Shown in pieces: positions 54,331 to 64,000 of a stretch of 64,000 nt of DNA. Each line of letters begins with the position of its first letter. Position 1 is the first letter of the stretch. Made by a program: the position numbers and the translations under genes. Location of the stretch: contig MU008183.1 of assembly GCA_010909165.1 (NCBI GenBank), positions 950,114 to 1,014,113 on the forward strand, written 5' to 3'. Under the pieces are notes generated by a model that was not told the DNA's origin, did no database searches, and saw nothing but the letters and a program-made list of their open reading frames with translations. This DNA is from Anthoceros angustus. Lineage: Eukaryota; Streptophyta; Anthocerotopsida; Anthocerotales; Anthocerotaceae.

Positions 54331-54694
54331 TTATTATAATCAATATTAATAAATTGTAAAAATATTTTTACCCAATATTTTGATTTGGTTGTAGAACCTT
54401 GTGGTCACATCATAACTATGTTCACCAAAAAAAATATAACTCGAGTAGAAGAGTTAAATATACTAAAGACGAATTTCGAAATACTTGGACAACTTGTAGG
54501 ATGGTGAGCCTAAGCTTCTAAGCTTCTACTACCACCAAAGGCATCTACTCCCTCTAGGCACCCCATCTAAGTATCCGATCGAAGGCAGGCGTTCTTATAA
54601 GTGTTTGTCCATTTTGCCTAAGCCGTTTGTTGAATTCGTTGCAGTTGATTAGCAAGAGCGAGAGGGAACGGTGGACGCTGGTAACTGGGGCGCC
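54331..54694. other. AT-rich spacer and 5' flank of copy B
   Basis: 54305-54450 is A/T-rich. 54480-54620 resembles the segment inserted in copy A's 3' flank and should hold the promoter and leader of copy B. No clear TATA box was chosen. Confidence 0.45.
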
Positions 54695-56476
54695 ATGGCT
54701 TGCGGGGAGGAACGCGGCGGGCCTGGTGATATCGGTGCGGGAGAAGAAGCAGAGGCGGCGTCGCCGCCAGATCAAGGCCCATTGCAACATGTTCAAGACG
54801 CGAATGCAACGGCGAAGGATCGCGCGCTTTCGGTTGGCGACGAGGCTGCGCTTCCGTCTATCGATCAGTGCTGTACCTCAGACGTGCATTCATCAGAATC
54901 GAAGTCACCAGACTGCGACAGGAATCCCGGGCAGGACGAGGAATTCCGGCTCGACTTTCTGGACGGACCTCCGAGTCCCGAGAGCTTGCCAGGGAAGGTG
55001 CGGGAGGACGTGGAATCGGTTCCGGAGAACCGTCTCCAGGAGAACATCTTGGCGGAGGATGAAAACTATTCGGAGAACGTCTTGACCGTGGATGATTACC
55101 CGCTTCCGGAGAACGTCTTACATGTCGATGAAAGAAATCCGCATCCGAATGCCCTGGTGGCGGAGAATCGCAAGAATGTCGATCCGGAGACCGCCTCGGT
55201 GGAGGACGCCACTCTTACGGAGTTTTTGCATCGCGTGGAGGATGCAGAAATCGACGGTTCTGCAGAGCGAGACCCGGATAAGGAGCTGCTGGATGCAAAC
55301 ATGGAGCGGAAAATGATGGAGCTCGAGGCACTAGTTTACGGTGATGAGGTTGCAACGCCACCGTCCGGCTTCGAATTCTTGGCATCTCAGGAGGAACATG
55401 GAGATGGAAGGGGCTTGGATGCAGCTCTGCATCAGGAGCAGCGGGGCACTGCACTAATGCGGGATTTTGCGGCACTACTTCACGGTGATGAGGTTGCAGA
55501 GTCACAGTCCGGCTTCGAATTGTCGGCACCCCAGGAGGAACACGGAGATGGAATGGACTTGGATCTATGTCTGCATCAGGCGCTGCCGGCTACAGAACAA
55601 GGGCGGGAACTGGAGGCACGTCTACTTGAGAGTGATGAGTTTGCAAAGTCCGGCTTCGAATTCTTGGCACCTCAGGGGGAACGTGGAGATGGAAAGGGCT
55701 TGAATTTATCTCTGTATCTGGGTCTGCTGACCAGTGCAGAAGTAGAGCGGGAAGTGGAGGCACAAGGTGACGGTGATGAGGTTGCAAGGTCACAGTCCGG
55801 GTGCGAATTCTCGGCACCTCAGGAGGAACGGGGAGATGGAACGGGCTTGGAGCTATCTCTGCGTCATTGGCTGGAGGCCAGTGCACAAGTAGAGCGGGAA
55901 CCCGAGGCACTACCTGGCGGTGATGAGGTTGCAAGTTCACAGTCCGGCTTCGAATTCCCGGAACCTCCGGAGGAACATGGAAAGGGCTTGGATCTAGATC
56001 TGGATCAGGAACTGGAGCGGGAACTCGAGGCATTACCTGACGGCGATGAGGTCTCAGAGTCGCAGCCCGGCTCCGAATTCTCGGCACTTCAGGAGAGACA
56101 TGGAAATAGAGAAGACTTGGATTCTGTGCCAGCCTCGCCTAAGCGCAAGAGAGGGGCGGATAGCGCCGAGGACAAGCCCTCTAAGAACAGGCCGCAGGAT
56201 CCAACAAACGCTGCAGAAGCTACAAGACCTGGATCAGGCGCGGCCAGAGCAGTAGCCGTGGAAGGATCAAGAAGTGACAATCCTTCTCCCAACCGCGGTA
56301 GTCCCAGGGGTTTGGAGAGCGAGGCTAGGGCCGACGTTCAGGACTCAGCAGCGCCATCTCCGCAGCCCGTGAGGGCAGAGTCCAAATGGAAACGATTTTT
56401 ATCGAGATGTTCAGGAAGAGATAGAAACCGAGGAACACGAGCAGGAAGAGAGAGGAACAGGAACAGGAAGAGATAG
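54695..56476 (+). CDS. Acidic tandem-repeat protein, copy B (family unknown)
   Basis: Paralogue of copy A about 1.2 kb downstream, same strand; no recognised family. 593 aa from the first in-frame ATG, one exon. N-terminus MACGEERGGPGDIGAGEEAE, then the same HVQDANATA, VGDEAALPSI, SPDCDRNP, PENRLQEN, NVLTVDDYP and LHVDE words as copy A. About six repeat units follow with the core GDEVAxSQSGFEFSAPQEEHGDG and an LERELEA-type helix, two of them shortened. A basic stretch (SPKRKRGAD, KPSKNRPQD) could be a nuclear signal. The C-terminus reads ESKWKRFLSRC and then an Arg/Asn/Gly-rich tail (RDRNRGTRAG). Heavily Glu/Asp-rich elsewhere. Keeping an open frame over 1.8 kb in a lineage of diverged repeats suggests a real protein, but expression is not shown. 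Confidence 0.65.
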   Translation: MACGEERGGPGDIGAGEEAEAASPPDQGPLQHVQDANATAKDRALSVGDEAALPSIDQCCTSDVHSSESKSPDCDRNPGQDEEFRLDFLDGPPSPESLPGKVREDVESVPENRLQENILAEDENYSENVLTVDDYPLPENVLHVDERNPHPNALVAENRKNVDPETASVEDATLTEFLHRVEDAEIDGSAERDPDKELLDANMERKMMELEALVYGDEVATPPSGFEFLASQEEHGDGRGLDAALHQEQRGTALMRDFAALLHGDEVAESQSGFELSAPQEEHGDGMDLDLCLHQALPATEQGRELEARLLESDEFAKSGFEFLAPQGERGDGKGLNLSLYLGLLTSAEVEREVEAQGDGDEVARSQSGCEFSAPQEERGDGTGLELSLRHWLEASAQVEREPEALPGGDEVASSQSGFEFPEPPEEHGKGLDLDLDQELERELEALPDGDEVSESQPGSEFSALQERHGNREDLDSVPASPKRKRGADSAEDKPSKNRPQDPTNAAEATRPGSGAARAVAVEGSRSDNPSPNRGSPRGLESEARADVQDSAAPSPQPVRAESKWKRFLSRCSGRDRNRGTRAGRERNRNRKR

Positions 56477-56826
56477 AAACCGAGGAACAGGAGCAGGAAC
56501 ATGAGTAGATGAGCAGGTTGAAGCGCTCCGATATGCTTGCAGGGCCGACAGCATTAGCGTGAGCAGATTGGTTCAGATCTGGATCCGGTAACGTTGTGGA
56601 AGATGTAGATATTGCTCCAGCTACAGATAGTCGAGGATGAACCGTCTTCAAAATGCTCCCTGTCGTTCGGGTTTTGTCCGGCTATCAGGGCGGTTCACTT
56701 CAAGCGAGTGCCACAGCTTTGGATTTTGCAAGAGCTGTGAAGTTGTGAAGTGTGAACAGTAAAGTGAGATCACGTTTAACTTAAACAGTCTTTCATATGG
56801 AGTGCACTACCTACATACATACATTC
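56477..56826. other. 3' flank between convergent copy B and racemase genes
   Basis: Contains the flank shared with copy A (GGTTCAGATCTGGATCC, CTACAGATAGTCGAGG, GTAAAGTGAGATCA). No gene seen. Confidence 0.6.
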
Positions 56827-58526
56827 CTACGTTGTGGAAGTTGAAGCCTGAGAATATAGCACCTTCCATAATGGTTCCATATCGATGTTACCTCCGGTAA
56901 CAACAATGCCCACCTTCTTACAATCTGCCCACTTCGGTTGCATCTTAAATCCTTCAGACAGGGCAGCTGCCAGGCCAACAGCTCCACTTGGTTCCACGAC
57001 TATCTTCAGTCTCTCGAAGCACATGCGCGTTGCTTCCACGATCTGCCTATCTTGGACAACAAGCACATCATCTACCAGATCTCGGAGAGCTGGCCTGCAC
57101 CCACAATGAAGAAGGCAGACTTTAAGCCAGAGCAGACGGCGAGAACTTCTGGAATGTGTGTGTGAAAGGTCACATGCCATTGGACGTACCAAGTGAGATC
57201 TCCCAACCATGCACGCAGACCATCAGCGATTGTATTTGGTGGTGACTTTATCACTCTCCCTGAGGCCTTGGATTGAGCAGCATCATCTGCCCCTTGGGGC
57301 TCTGCAGCCACAACTTTTATTCCTGGCTTTATAGATTTAGCCCCCAATGCAATCCCAGAAATCAGACCTCCTCCTGCGGTTCCAAAAGCGTTCATCATGG
57401 TCCACTGGAAGACTAACAGAAAGAAAGCACAAAGGATCTACTAGCTTAGAGCCGAAATAACCACAAAGCACATCTGTCAAGTATGACACTACAGCTGTAT
57501 CAACAGATTTGTCAAGTTTGACACTACAGCTATAAGCAGAGCACAGCCGTCTGTCACCAACACGAGCAATTCCTGAGCTTAACAGTCCCTTACCACTCAC
57601 GGGCACAATTATTGCGTCCAGTTCGGGAACTTGCTCCAGAAATTCAAGGGCTACTGTGCCTTGGCCACTGAGAGGCCGGAGAAGGCAGTCAGGATGAGAT
57701 CCATCAATCAGTGCAGGATAACAACAAAATTTGCAAGTCTATCTCTGAGTTGAAGAGAAGCAGTTCGTCTGAAGTGACTGACAGCAGACAACTTTCAACA
57801 GACCCGAAGAGACACTCAACTTACCTGATGACCTTCCCATCGTTGAACGGATGGATCAGGAGAGCGCCTGTCTCCTTCTGTATCCGAGAAGCTTCAGCCT
57901 CCCTGGCCTGAACGTTGGATTCGCAGAAGGTGACATGTCCGCCGTATCTCCTCACGTTCTCAATCTTACAAGCGGGTGCATCCTTCGGTACCACAATATG
58001 AGCAGGAATCCCCCGCAACTGTGCAGCTAGGGCCAGTGCTGCTGCATGATTCCCACTGCCACATCCACGCAGACTGCAGCCATCAGGAAGCCATTGATTG
58101 TGACAACACTCCCACTCATCCCACTCACACTCGCACCAACTCACACCTGCTGTGCGTCACCACGCCCTTCTTCGCAGTCTCCTCATCAAGGGAAAAGACT
58201 GCATTGCAAGCCCCACGGAACTTGAAGGCGCCCCTGCAGTGCCATCAGGATCTGCAGGTTGCTGCGAAAAAGTGATCAGGATAACCTGGTTGCAGCCAAT
58301 GAGGCATCCGCTACTCCACTCACCCCTTCTGGAATATCTCACACTTGAAGAAGAGATTCCGACCAGCAAGGCCGTTCAGTGAAGATGAAGTGAGCACCGG
58401 AGTCGTGTGCGAATATGCCTGGATCCGCATCCGGGCCTCCCGGATCGAGCTCAGATCCGCTGCGTACTGCCCAAAATGCGCTGGTTTGAGCTCCTCGCTG
58501 CCGTCTTGGATCGTGGGTGCTTCCAT
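56827..58526 (-). CDS. Serine racemase / threonine dehydratase-like PLP enzyme
   Basis: Fold-type II PLP enzyme that interconverts L- and D-serine and can dehydrate serine or threonine; likely cytosolic. Exons complement(join(56827..57094, 57190..57373, 57594..57667, 57825..58055, 58147..58233, 58324..58526)), GT-AG and in phase, 348 aa. It lacks the C-terminal regulatory (ACT-like) domain of biosynthetic threonine deaminase, so serine racemase is the better name. The PLP lysine lies in GGAFKFRG across the exon 1/2 junction. SSGNHAAALALAA, the Gly-rich loop VSGGGLISG, ADDAAQSK, NTIADGLRA, VEPSGAVGLAA and VTGGNID follow in family order. The start is the first ATG of the frame. Promoter shared head-to-head with the gene at 58771. 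Confidence 0.93.
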
Positions 58527-58770
58527 CGGTGAGAGAATGACTCGAACCGTTACTCTAAGCACCACCTTCTTGAATCCGAGTCCTAGAGAGGCGAGGTTGG
58601 AGAGGAACAGATTCTATCCCCATTCAGTGCCAGGGCAGAAGAAGGGTCGTTTTAGACTGCGGGCCTCTGCTGGGCAGCACATAGGGATCCAGCAACATGT
58701 AGCCAGGAGGGAGCTCGTCTTGTTTCCGCTGCTTCAATTGTGCCTGCCCGCGTTCGCACATGTCCAGGAA
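58527..58770. promoter_or_regulatory. Putative bidirectional promoter
   Basis: Only 244 bp separate the start codons of the divergent racemase-like (minus) and phosphoglycerate-mutase-like (plus) genes. Both leaders and both promoters must lie here or overlap the first exons. No TATA box is obvious. Confidence 0.6.
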
Positions 58771-60087
58771 ATGGCGGGCGTCTCGTTCAAGAACGATTTC
58801 TGGGTTTTGAGACATGGGCGCAGCATTCCCAACGAGCAAAGCCTCATTGTGGCCTGCATGGTAGGCTATGGCATGGAATAAGATGGATGCCTTCACATGT
58901 TGCCAGAACTCAGCTGGAGCTTCAGCTGTCTCCTATCACTCGGTTTTGTGGCTGTAATGTGGACGGTGGGACTGCTTCTGTTCTGTTGCAGGAGAATGGG
59001 GTCTTGCCACAATACGAGCTCGCGCCCTTAGGGCTTGAGCAAGCACGAAATGCCGGAAAGCTTTTGTCTAAGGTGAGTGAAGAAGGTTGCTGCTGCTCTG
59101 GAGCTTGAATCCTAACCGATGAAAGTGGTGAGTGAGGAATGCTGCTGCTGCTCCGGAGTTTGAATCCCTTCGGATCCTCACTGAGCACTGCCTTGTTCCA
59201 TGTGCTGTGACATGCTGCTCAAAAACAAGTTGTTGATGGATGTCTGTGACATGCTGCTCATAGGCTTAGGTTTGCTGATGCATGTCGCAGGAGCTTCAAG
59301 ATGCCGGTACACCACTGGACAAGGTCCGGATCTATGCTTCCCCTTTCAGCCGGACAAAACACACGGCAGAGGTTGTAGCTAGCGTCTTGGATCCAAGTGC
59401 AAGCGTGCTTCACGTTCAGGTAGGTTGGTGCTATGTCCTGGATCACAAACCTTCCTCATCCTGACGACCATGGTGCCATGTGTCTTGACAAGTGATGATG
59501 CCTGCTCCTTACTGCAGTTTTTGGAGGACTTGCGTGAACGATACTTCGGGCCTGGCTTCGAGCTGCAGTCTCATGACTTGGTAAGAGCTATTCCAGAACT
59601 AAATTCCTCCCTGTTCTCCTTCCTTCCTCCATTGCTTGCCCTTCATCCCACACACACCCTTCACTCCCTGTGCAGTACAAAGATATATTTAAGATGGACG
59701 AGCACGACCCCATGGTCGGCCCCGAAGGTGGTGAGAGTGTGGCTGATGTTGCACGAAGAGTGTCCAGAGTCATCCTCGATCTGGAGAACAAGCACGAGGG
59801 GTACTGTATCCACATGGACACCATCCCTCATCTTCCCCCATTCTTCTCTTCAACCAACTCTGACATGCTTGCTTCCTCTCAGATGCACCATCCTGCTGGT
59901 GAGCCACGGTGACCCACTCCAGATTCTCCAAACTGTGGTGGAAGGGGCGGTGCATGGAGCGGTGACATTGGAGAACCAAGCATCGGAGCCCTTGTCGACA
60001 TGCTTCGAGAAGGCTCTGGTGCCTTCCATCCTCGCTCATCACAGACGCCACCCATTTCAAACCGGCGAGCTCAGACGACTTGTCTGA
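58771..60087 (+). CDS. Phosphoglycerate mutase-fold (histidine phosphatase) protein
   Basis: Member of the histidine phosphatase superfamily, plant subgroup like Arabidopsis At3g05170; the substrate is not established. Six exons: join(58771..58860, 58992..59072, 59291..59419, 59518..59580, 59676..59800, 59883..60087), GT-AG and in phase, 230 aa. The catalytic RHG motif lies in VLRHGRSIPNEQS near residue 15. Next come GVLPQYELAPLGLEQARNAG, the phosphate-pocket SPFSRTKHTAEV, EDLRERYFG, GPEGGESVADVARR and the second catalytic His in LLVSHGDPLQ. The protein has no N-terminal extension, so no transit peptide. Between LQ and the end (QTGELRRL) it carries ordinary spacer sequence. Confidence 0.92.
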
Positions 60088-61175
60088 GGTTTCTTCACCA
60101 AGCCATCTAAGGGCAGAGCAAGCATGTGCCCCATGCACGAGACGTCTTATCTGGCTCAAACTCTTGAAATATCACTACTTCTTAATGCCTTCATGTCACT
60201 GCTCACATTGAACCTTGAGGGAAATTCCCTTTGAAACAAGCACTTCCACTGATCTTTCTTCCTCCAGTTTCCTCGAGGACACCAAGGCAACAAATTAGGA
60301 AACTGTTTCCCCTTGCATTTCACGTGGTTGAATTGGACTCTCAGTTATAAGGTTTGTGAGCCTCTCACGAGTCACAGTGAGATCCGTGCCTGGAGCCGGA
60401 TACGATTCGGCCGCCTATTTTAACCGGCGCTGTTGCTCGCCGTCTGAAATTGATGTCTCGGGAAGCGCGCGAAGGAGCTTTGTGCTTTCACGTGTCCGGA
60501 GCCAACTTGGCGATGGAAAGGCTGGGGATTTGATACCCACTTTAATTAACTCCGACAGGGCAGAGAGGCGCAGGTGTCGGGCGCCGAGCGGCGTCCCCTC
60601 CCGCCTGACCATCCGGACATCTGTCGCTGTCTTTCTTCTCACGTCCCAACGTGAAAATTTCGACGCGGCTATGGCGTCTTTGCTGCCGCCCTGATGCAGC
60701 CAATGTGCACCTACGCCGCCCCTGGTATGTAACGTCACGTCGCCTTTTTGCCCGGGCAGCTCGCCAAACGTGCCGCCAGCGCTATTGCCTTTCTTTGCCG
60801 GCGTTGTGTGATCTTGTTTTGGTCTTGCTCGGCTGTGGTTGTTGAAAGAGCGGGTTTGGTGCGGCTTTCTGCCGAATTTTAGAGTGCTAGGATCGGTTTG
60901 GTGTGGTTTTGTGGCGGAATTGGAATGAAAGTGTCGGGTTGTGGATTTGCGGCGGGTTTGAGAGTGGAAGGTTTGGTTTGTGTGGTTTTGCGGTGGATTG
61001 GAGAGCGGGAGCATGGGTTTGGTGGTTGGTTGTGGATTTGAGAGCTGGAGCATCGGTTGGTGCGTTTTGTGGCGGATCTTGTAGGAGAAAAGGGAGGAAT
61101 GTGCATTGTGTGTCATTTTACAGTGTGTTGAGGTTTGAGACTTTTGTTTGGCAGAGGTGCGTGGAGGTGGCAAGG
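60088..61175. other. Upstream region of the F-box gene with GT-rich repeats
   Basis: No protein-coding gene seen. 60350-60780 is GC-richer promoter-like sequence. 60851-61110 holds G/T-rich imperfect repeats (GGTTTGGTG(T/C)GG, TTTTGTGGCGGA, GTTGTGGATTTG, GAGAGCGGGAGCAT). A long minus-strand frame across it (252 codons, Thr/Gln/His/Pro-rich) is an antisense artefact. TTTGGCAG at 61154 could be a splice acceptor of a 5' UTR intron. Confidence 0.5.
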
Positions 61176-63566
61176 ATGGCGTGCCGAAACAGGCCGCGGC
61201 CGCCGGATTTGCGGGCCTTGTGCAGGCTCATTTCGTGCCACCAGTCCATTCGGACTTTTTGCGTAGATCAGGAGCTGCTACGGAGCTCCTCTTGGGGGCC
61301 ATCTCTAGCTGCGGGAGCCGGGAAAGATGTGCGGGGTGATGTAGAGTCCGGAGGTGCGCCTGGCGTGCCTGTGCGGAAGGGCCAGCTGGAAGTCTGTGGT
61401 GGTGGAGATAGACGAACGGAGTTGGCACCAGCCAAGGGTTCCGCAGTTCAAGGATCAAAGGGAATGAATTCTGATCAGGGTGCGGTTCGAGGAGTGGAGG
61501 GAGCTTGTCTGGGGGTGCCGCCGGGAACTGCAGCTGGCGCCGAAGACATGGCTTCTTCGGGAGGAGATGGAGGACAGGTGACTGCGCTCAAGAGGCGGAG
61601 GCTCGATGAGGATGTGGCGGAGGGTATATGCCCCCGGCAGACTCGTTTGCGGCTCGCCAGTGATGGTGAGGGCGCTTCTGGTGTCAGATCGAGTCTCGGT
61701 AGACAAACTGAAAAGACGGATTTGGCTTCTTTCGCGAACGCAGGAGGACCTGCGAGGGTTCAAGGTGCGGAATGTGAAGCTCAAGATGCACAGAAGGCAG
61801 TTCAAAATGCAAAAACGTCTGCCATGGCCGACCAATTGGTCGGGTGTTGGCTGAGGTGGTTGGACGAAGGTGTGGTGGTTGGTAGTGGTGACCAGGAGTG
61901 GCCACCTCCCTTTCGGTGTAACGAGGTCCCCTGGAGGAGGGAAACTCAAGAAGAGGTAGCGTGCGAGCAGGATGATGGCGGCATTTGTATCCAAGACCCC
62001 CTCAAAACTTTGGGTGAAGACATTCTGTACCAGATTCTCTCACATTTGAATGCTCACAGCTTGGCACGCTGCTCAGTCCTGTCGAAGGATTGGGCAAAAC
62101 TGGCGTTGGACGACTACCTTTGGCGTCCTAAGGTTTGTGTGACGTTCATTTCCAATTTCTTCCCTGCACTTTTTCTTTCCTCTCTTAGCGTTCGTGGTAT
62201 GTACTGTGGTGGGGCTGACTTTAAACGATTGCCGCAGTGTGAGCATCTGTGGACTGGGAAAGCTCATTTGCCGCGTGCCGCAATGCTGGATGGTTTACCC
62301 AAGGCGGCAGCATACTCCAAATCTGTACACGACTCGCAGCGTGTAAGTTAAATCATTCGAAACCCTTCTGAGCAGCTGACAGATGTAACCGATTCCGACG
62401 TTCGGGCAGCAGGATCAGCTGCACCTTGCTTCTTGAAGTGTGGAACCGTTGGCTTGAACTTGTCACGGAAGCGAGAGACGACTGCAATCAAGATGGCATC
62501 TGGAGGATCTGTGTTCTCTCGTTTCGGTGGACTTGTGCCCTGTAACGTTGCCAACTAACTACCTTTATGCCTCCCGTTGCAGGTGGACATCACCCAGGAG
62601 GACCTCTGTGATCATGAGTGGAACTTCCGCTTCAAGAACGTAAGTATCTTTGTCCCTGGTTGCCTCTAGACGTTTAGCGATCTAGGTATGCGACCGTTTG
62701 TCGTGTCTTGTGGACAGTGGAATGGTTGAACCATTCTAGTTTCAGCCTGTATGGAAAGTTGAGGAGCTTTGATGCAGTCTGATGTTCCTTTTTACCGCTG
62801 AGGTTTCATTTCGTTGATTCGATCACTTGTGCACTTGTCTAAACTTATGGAATAATGTGGTGCTACGTAGTCTCCAGCATGCATCTGAACGTCTGCAGAG
62901 TTGGGGCACACAGCGTTGTCGCCATTGTTAAGGTTTGGCTTCATGGAGGCTGTCGGTAGTAGAGGGTGAGCTTGTTTTTCGAATGCAGCTTGTTTTCCGA
63001 ATGCAATCATCTGACTTTGTCCTTGCAGCAGTCTGTCCTGTTGGTCATCTCACATTTTAATCTCGCTTTGTCTGCAACAAGCGGCTGTTGTGCCCCCTTC
63101 CCCCACCTTCTTGCTTGTATTCAGGGTATCCCCCCCGCCCCCTTCCTCCTTGTATTCAGGGGTATCTCCAGCCCATCTGACCTCCTCCCACATGTGACAT
63201 GCACAGTGTGCACCAGCCTACTGGCTGAACCGGGATCCGAGCTGGCGAGGAGACGGATCTCCCATGAAGCGCTTCTTCCACCGGGACTGGTCGCATACCG
63301 CTGGAGCCGACGACCTGGTCTGGGGAGGCCATGAGAGCAACTACACTCTCACTGATGAGACGGCTGAGGATGGTACGGCCTCCCACCGGTCTGTGAGGAT
63401 CAACCACTGGCCAAAGCTCTCAGTCGTCAGAACGAAGGACTGGGGTTGGCAGCTGAGCAATCGCTTTTGCTTGTATCAAAGTGTTCCCGACTTCCGGAAG
63501 GCAGGTGGTACAGGACCAATATACAGTCCACCCCCCCTAATTGGGACTGGTTCGGAGTGCCTTTAG
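61176..63566 (+). CDS. F-box protein, plant type with C-terminal WPxLxVxRxxDWGW domain
   Basis: Likely substrate receptor of an SCF ubiquitin ligase. Four exons: join(61176..62132, 62238..62342, 62583..62639, 63207..63566), GT-AG and phase 0 throughout, 492 aa. The start is the first in-frame ATG after a possible leader acceptor. A long disordered N-terminus includes a basic patch (ALKRRRLDED). The F-box follows in DPLKTLGEDILYQILSHLNA through SVLSKDWAKLALDDYLWRPK (about residues 275-319). Then come CEHLWTGKA, ITQEDLCDHEWNFRFK, AYWLNRDPSW, a HRDG-like HRDW, GGHESNYTL, NHWPKLSVVRTKDWGWQL and PDFRKAGGTGP. The last 15 residues and the stop are encoded by what looks like an inserted transposable element. 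The exact family name is not certain. Confidence 0.85.
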
Positions 63567-64000
63567 AGATCCCATTAAGGGAGGTGTCCCGATTATATTT
63601 TTCCTATTTAAAAATAATAAAAATATTATAAACTCTAAAAATTATAAAATACCCAAATAAAAGAAAATTTTAAATTTTGATTGATAGGTTTCACTAAAAA
63701 TAATTTTTATCACTTCTCCATATAGTTGTTTGAAAGCTAAAACTCTCTCCAAGCAACATCAAAAAACCTCTACCTACCATAAAGGAAAAAGCTTAGCTTA
63801 AGAGTCTTCAATCACAACTAAAAGTCTATTGTGCTCTGAAATAATTGATTTTTTCTTTTTTTTAATTTTTATTAGTAAAAAAATTAGAAATCCCATTTAG
63901 GGATGTAAAACTAACATGAATGTATGTTTCAAAAGGTCCCAATTATCATTTAGGGAAAAGTCCCATTTATTACATTGTAAACTAAATGGAGTAGGATGGG
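63524..64000. mobile_element. TIR-type element (Tc1/mariner, Emigrant/pogo-like candidate), right end beyond window
   Basis: At 63522 a TA dinucleotide is followed by CAGTCCACCCCCCCTAATTG and then GGACTGGTTCGGAGTGCC. TA plus CAGT and a C-rich run, then a TTNGGGA-like word, is the general style of pogo/Emigrant-type terminal inverted repeats. Composition drops to AT-rich right after 63590, and short words of the end (TCCCATTAAGGGA, TCCCATTTAGGGA) recur to the window edge. The opposite terminus is not in the window, so this cannot be confirmed. Confidence 0.45.

Noticed and set aside
60415-61173. 252-codon minus-strand frame upstream of the F-box gene
   Set aside because: Thr/Gln/His/Pro-rich, antisense to the G/T-rich repeats, with no domain.
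1-64000. CRISPR arrays, operons, bacterial promoters, intact tRNA or rRNA genes
   Set aside because: None seen. The window is intron-containing eukaryotic DNA, and the tandem repeats lack regular unique spacers.

Overview
The window reads as nuclear DNA of a land plant, most likely a non-seed plant with swimming sperm (moss, liverwort, hornwort, lycophyte or fern). The plant markers are an organellar PLS-class PPR protein with degenerate editing-domain features, a single-exon NF-YB, an Alfin-like PHD protein, BLISTER and a UIEF-type mRNA export factor. A POC1-like centriole WD40 protein points to a lineage that still builds basal bodies. Most introns are short (about 74-280 bp) and follow GT-AG. 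Species and exact clade cannot be fixed from the sequence.

Layout. 1-9900 holds no supportable gene: it is strand-asymmetric low-complexity DNA, tandem repeats and a decayed transposon-like fragment. 9977-13768 is a large PPR gene built from 312-bp tandem units; a broken PPR tail with E, E+ and DYW parts lies tail-to-tail with it (13821-14460). NF-YB follows (15651-16259), with a second diverged copy of its 3' flank. After a repeat-rich, AT-rich gap come Alfin-like (19571-20938) and a single-exon LPAT4/5-type acyltransferase (24261-25511). A minus-strand block holds a steroid-5-alpha-reductase-like enzyme (26580-27737), POC1 (28469-29896) and BLISTER (30081-31510 or beyond). MND1 follows on the plus strand in ten exons (33306-34793).

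35-45 kb is a transposon graveyard: LINE-type RT pieces, a dead Ty1/copia reverse transcriptase, a frameshifted DDE-type transposase with the VGHTHD motif, and two blocks of alternating GCGCGCAC. Then come UIEF (45434-47662, seven exons) and a gene-poor stretch with a tRNA-like SINE candidate. Next is a pair of tandem paralogous acidic repeat proteins of no recognised family (51803-53485 and 54695-56476). A divergent pair follows, serine racemase-like (minus, 56827-58526) and a phosphoglycerate-mutase-fold protein (plus, 58771-60087). Last is an F-box gene (61176-63566) whose end runs into a TIR-type element.

The genes do not form one pathway. They are ordinary eukaryotic neighbours: chromatin and transcription (NF-YB, Alfin, BLISTER), meiosis (MND1), basal bodies (POC1), lipid and steroid metabolism, mRNA export, amino-acid metabolism and protein turnover. 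The best candidates for something undescribed are the tandem acidic repeat genes, the PPR tandem array with its orphan DYW tail, and the transposon-supplied C-terminus of the F-box gene. All exon boundaries were inferred by eye from frame, GT-AG sites and remembered family patterns; no alignment or transcript data were used.
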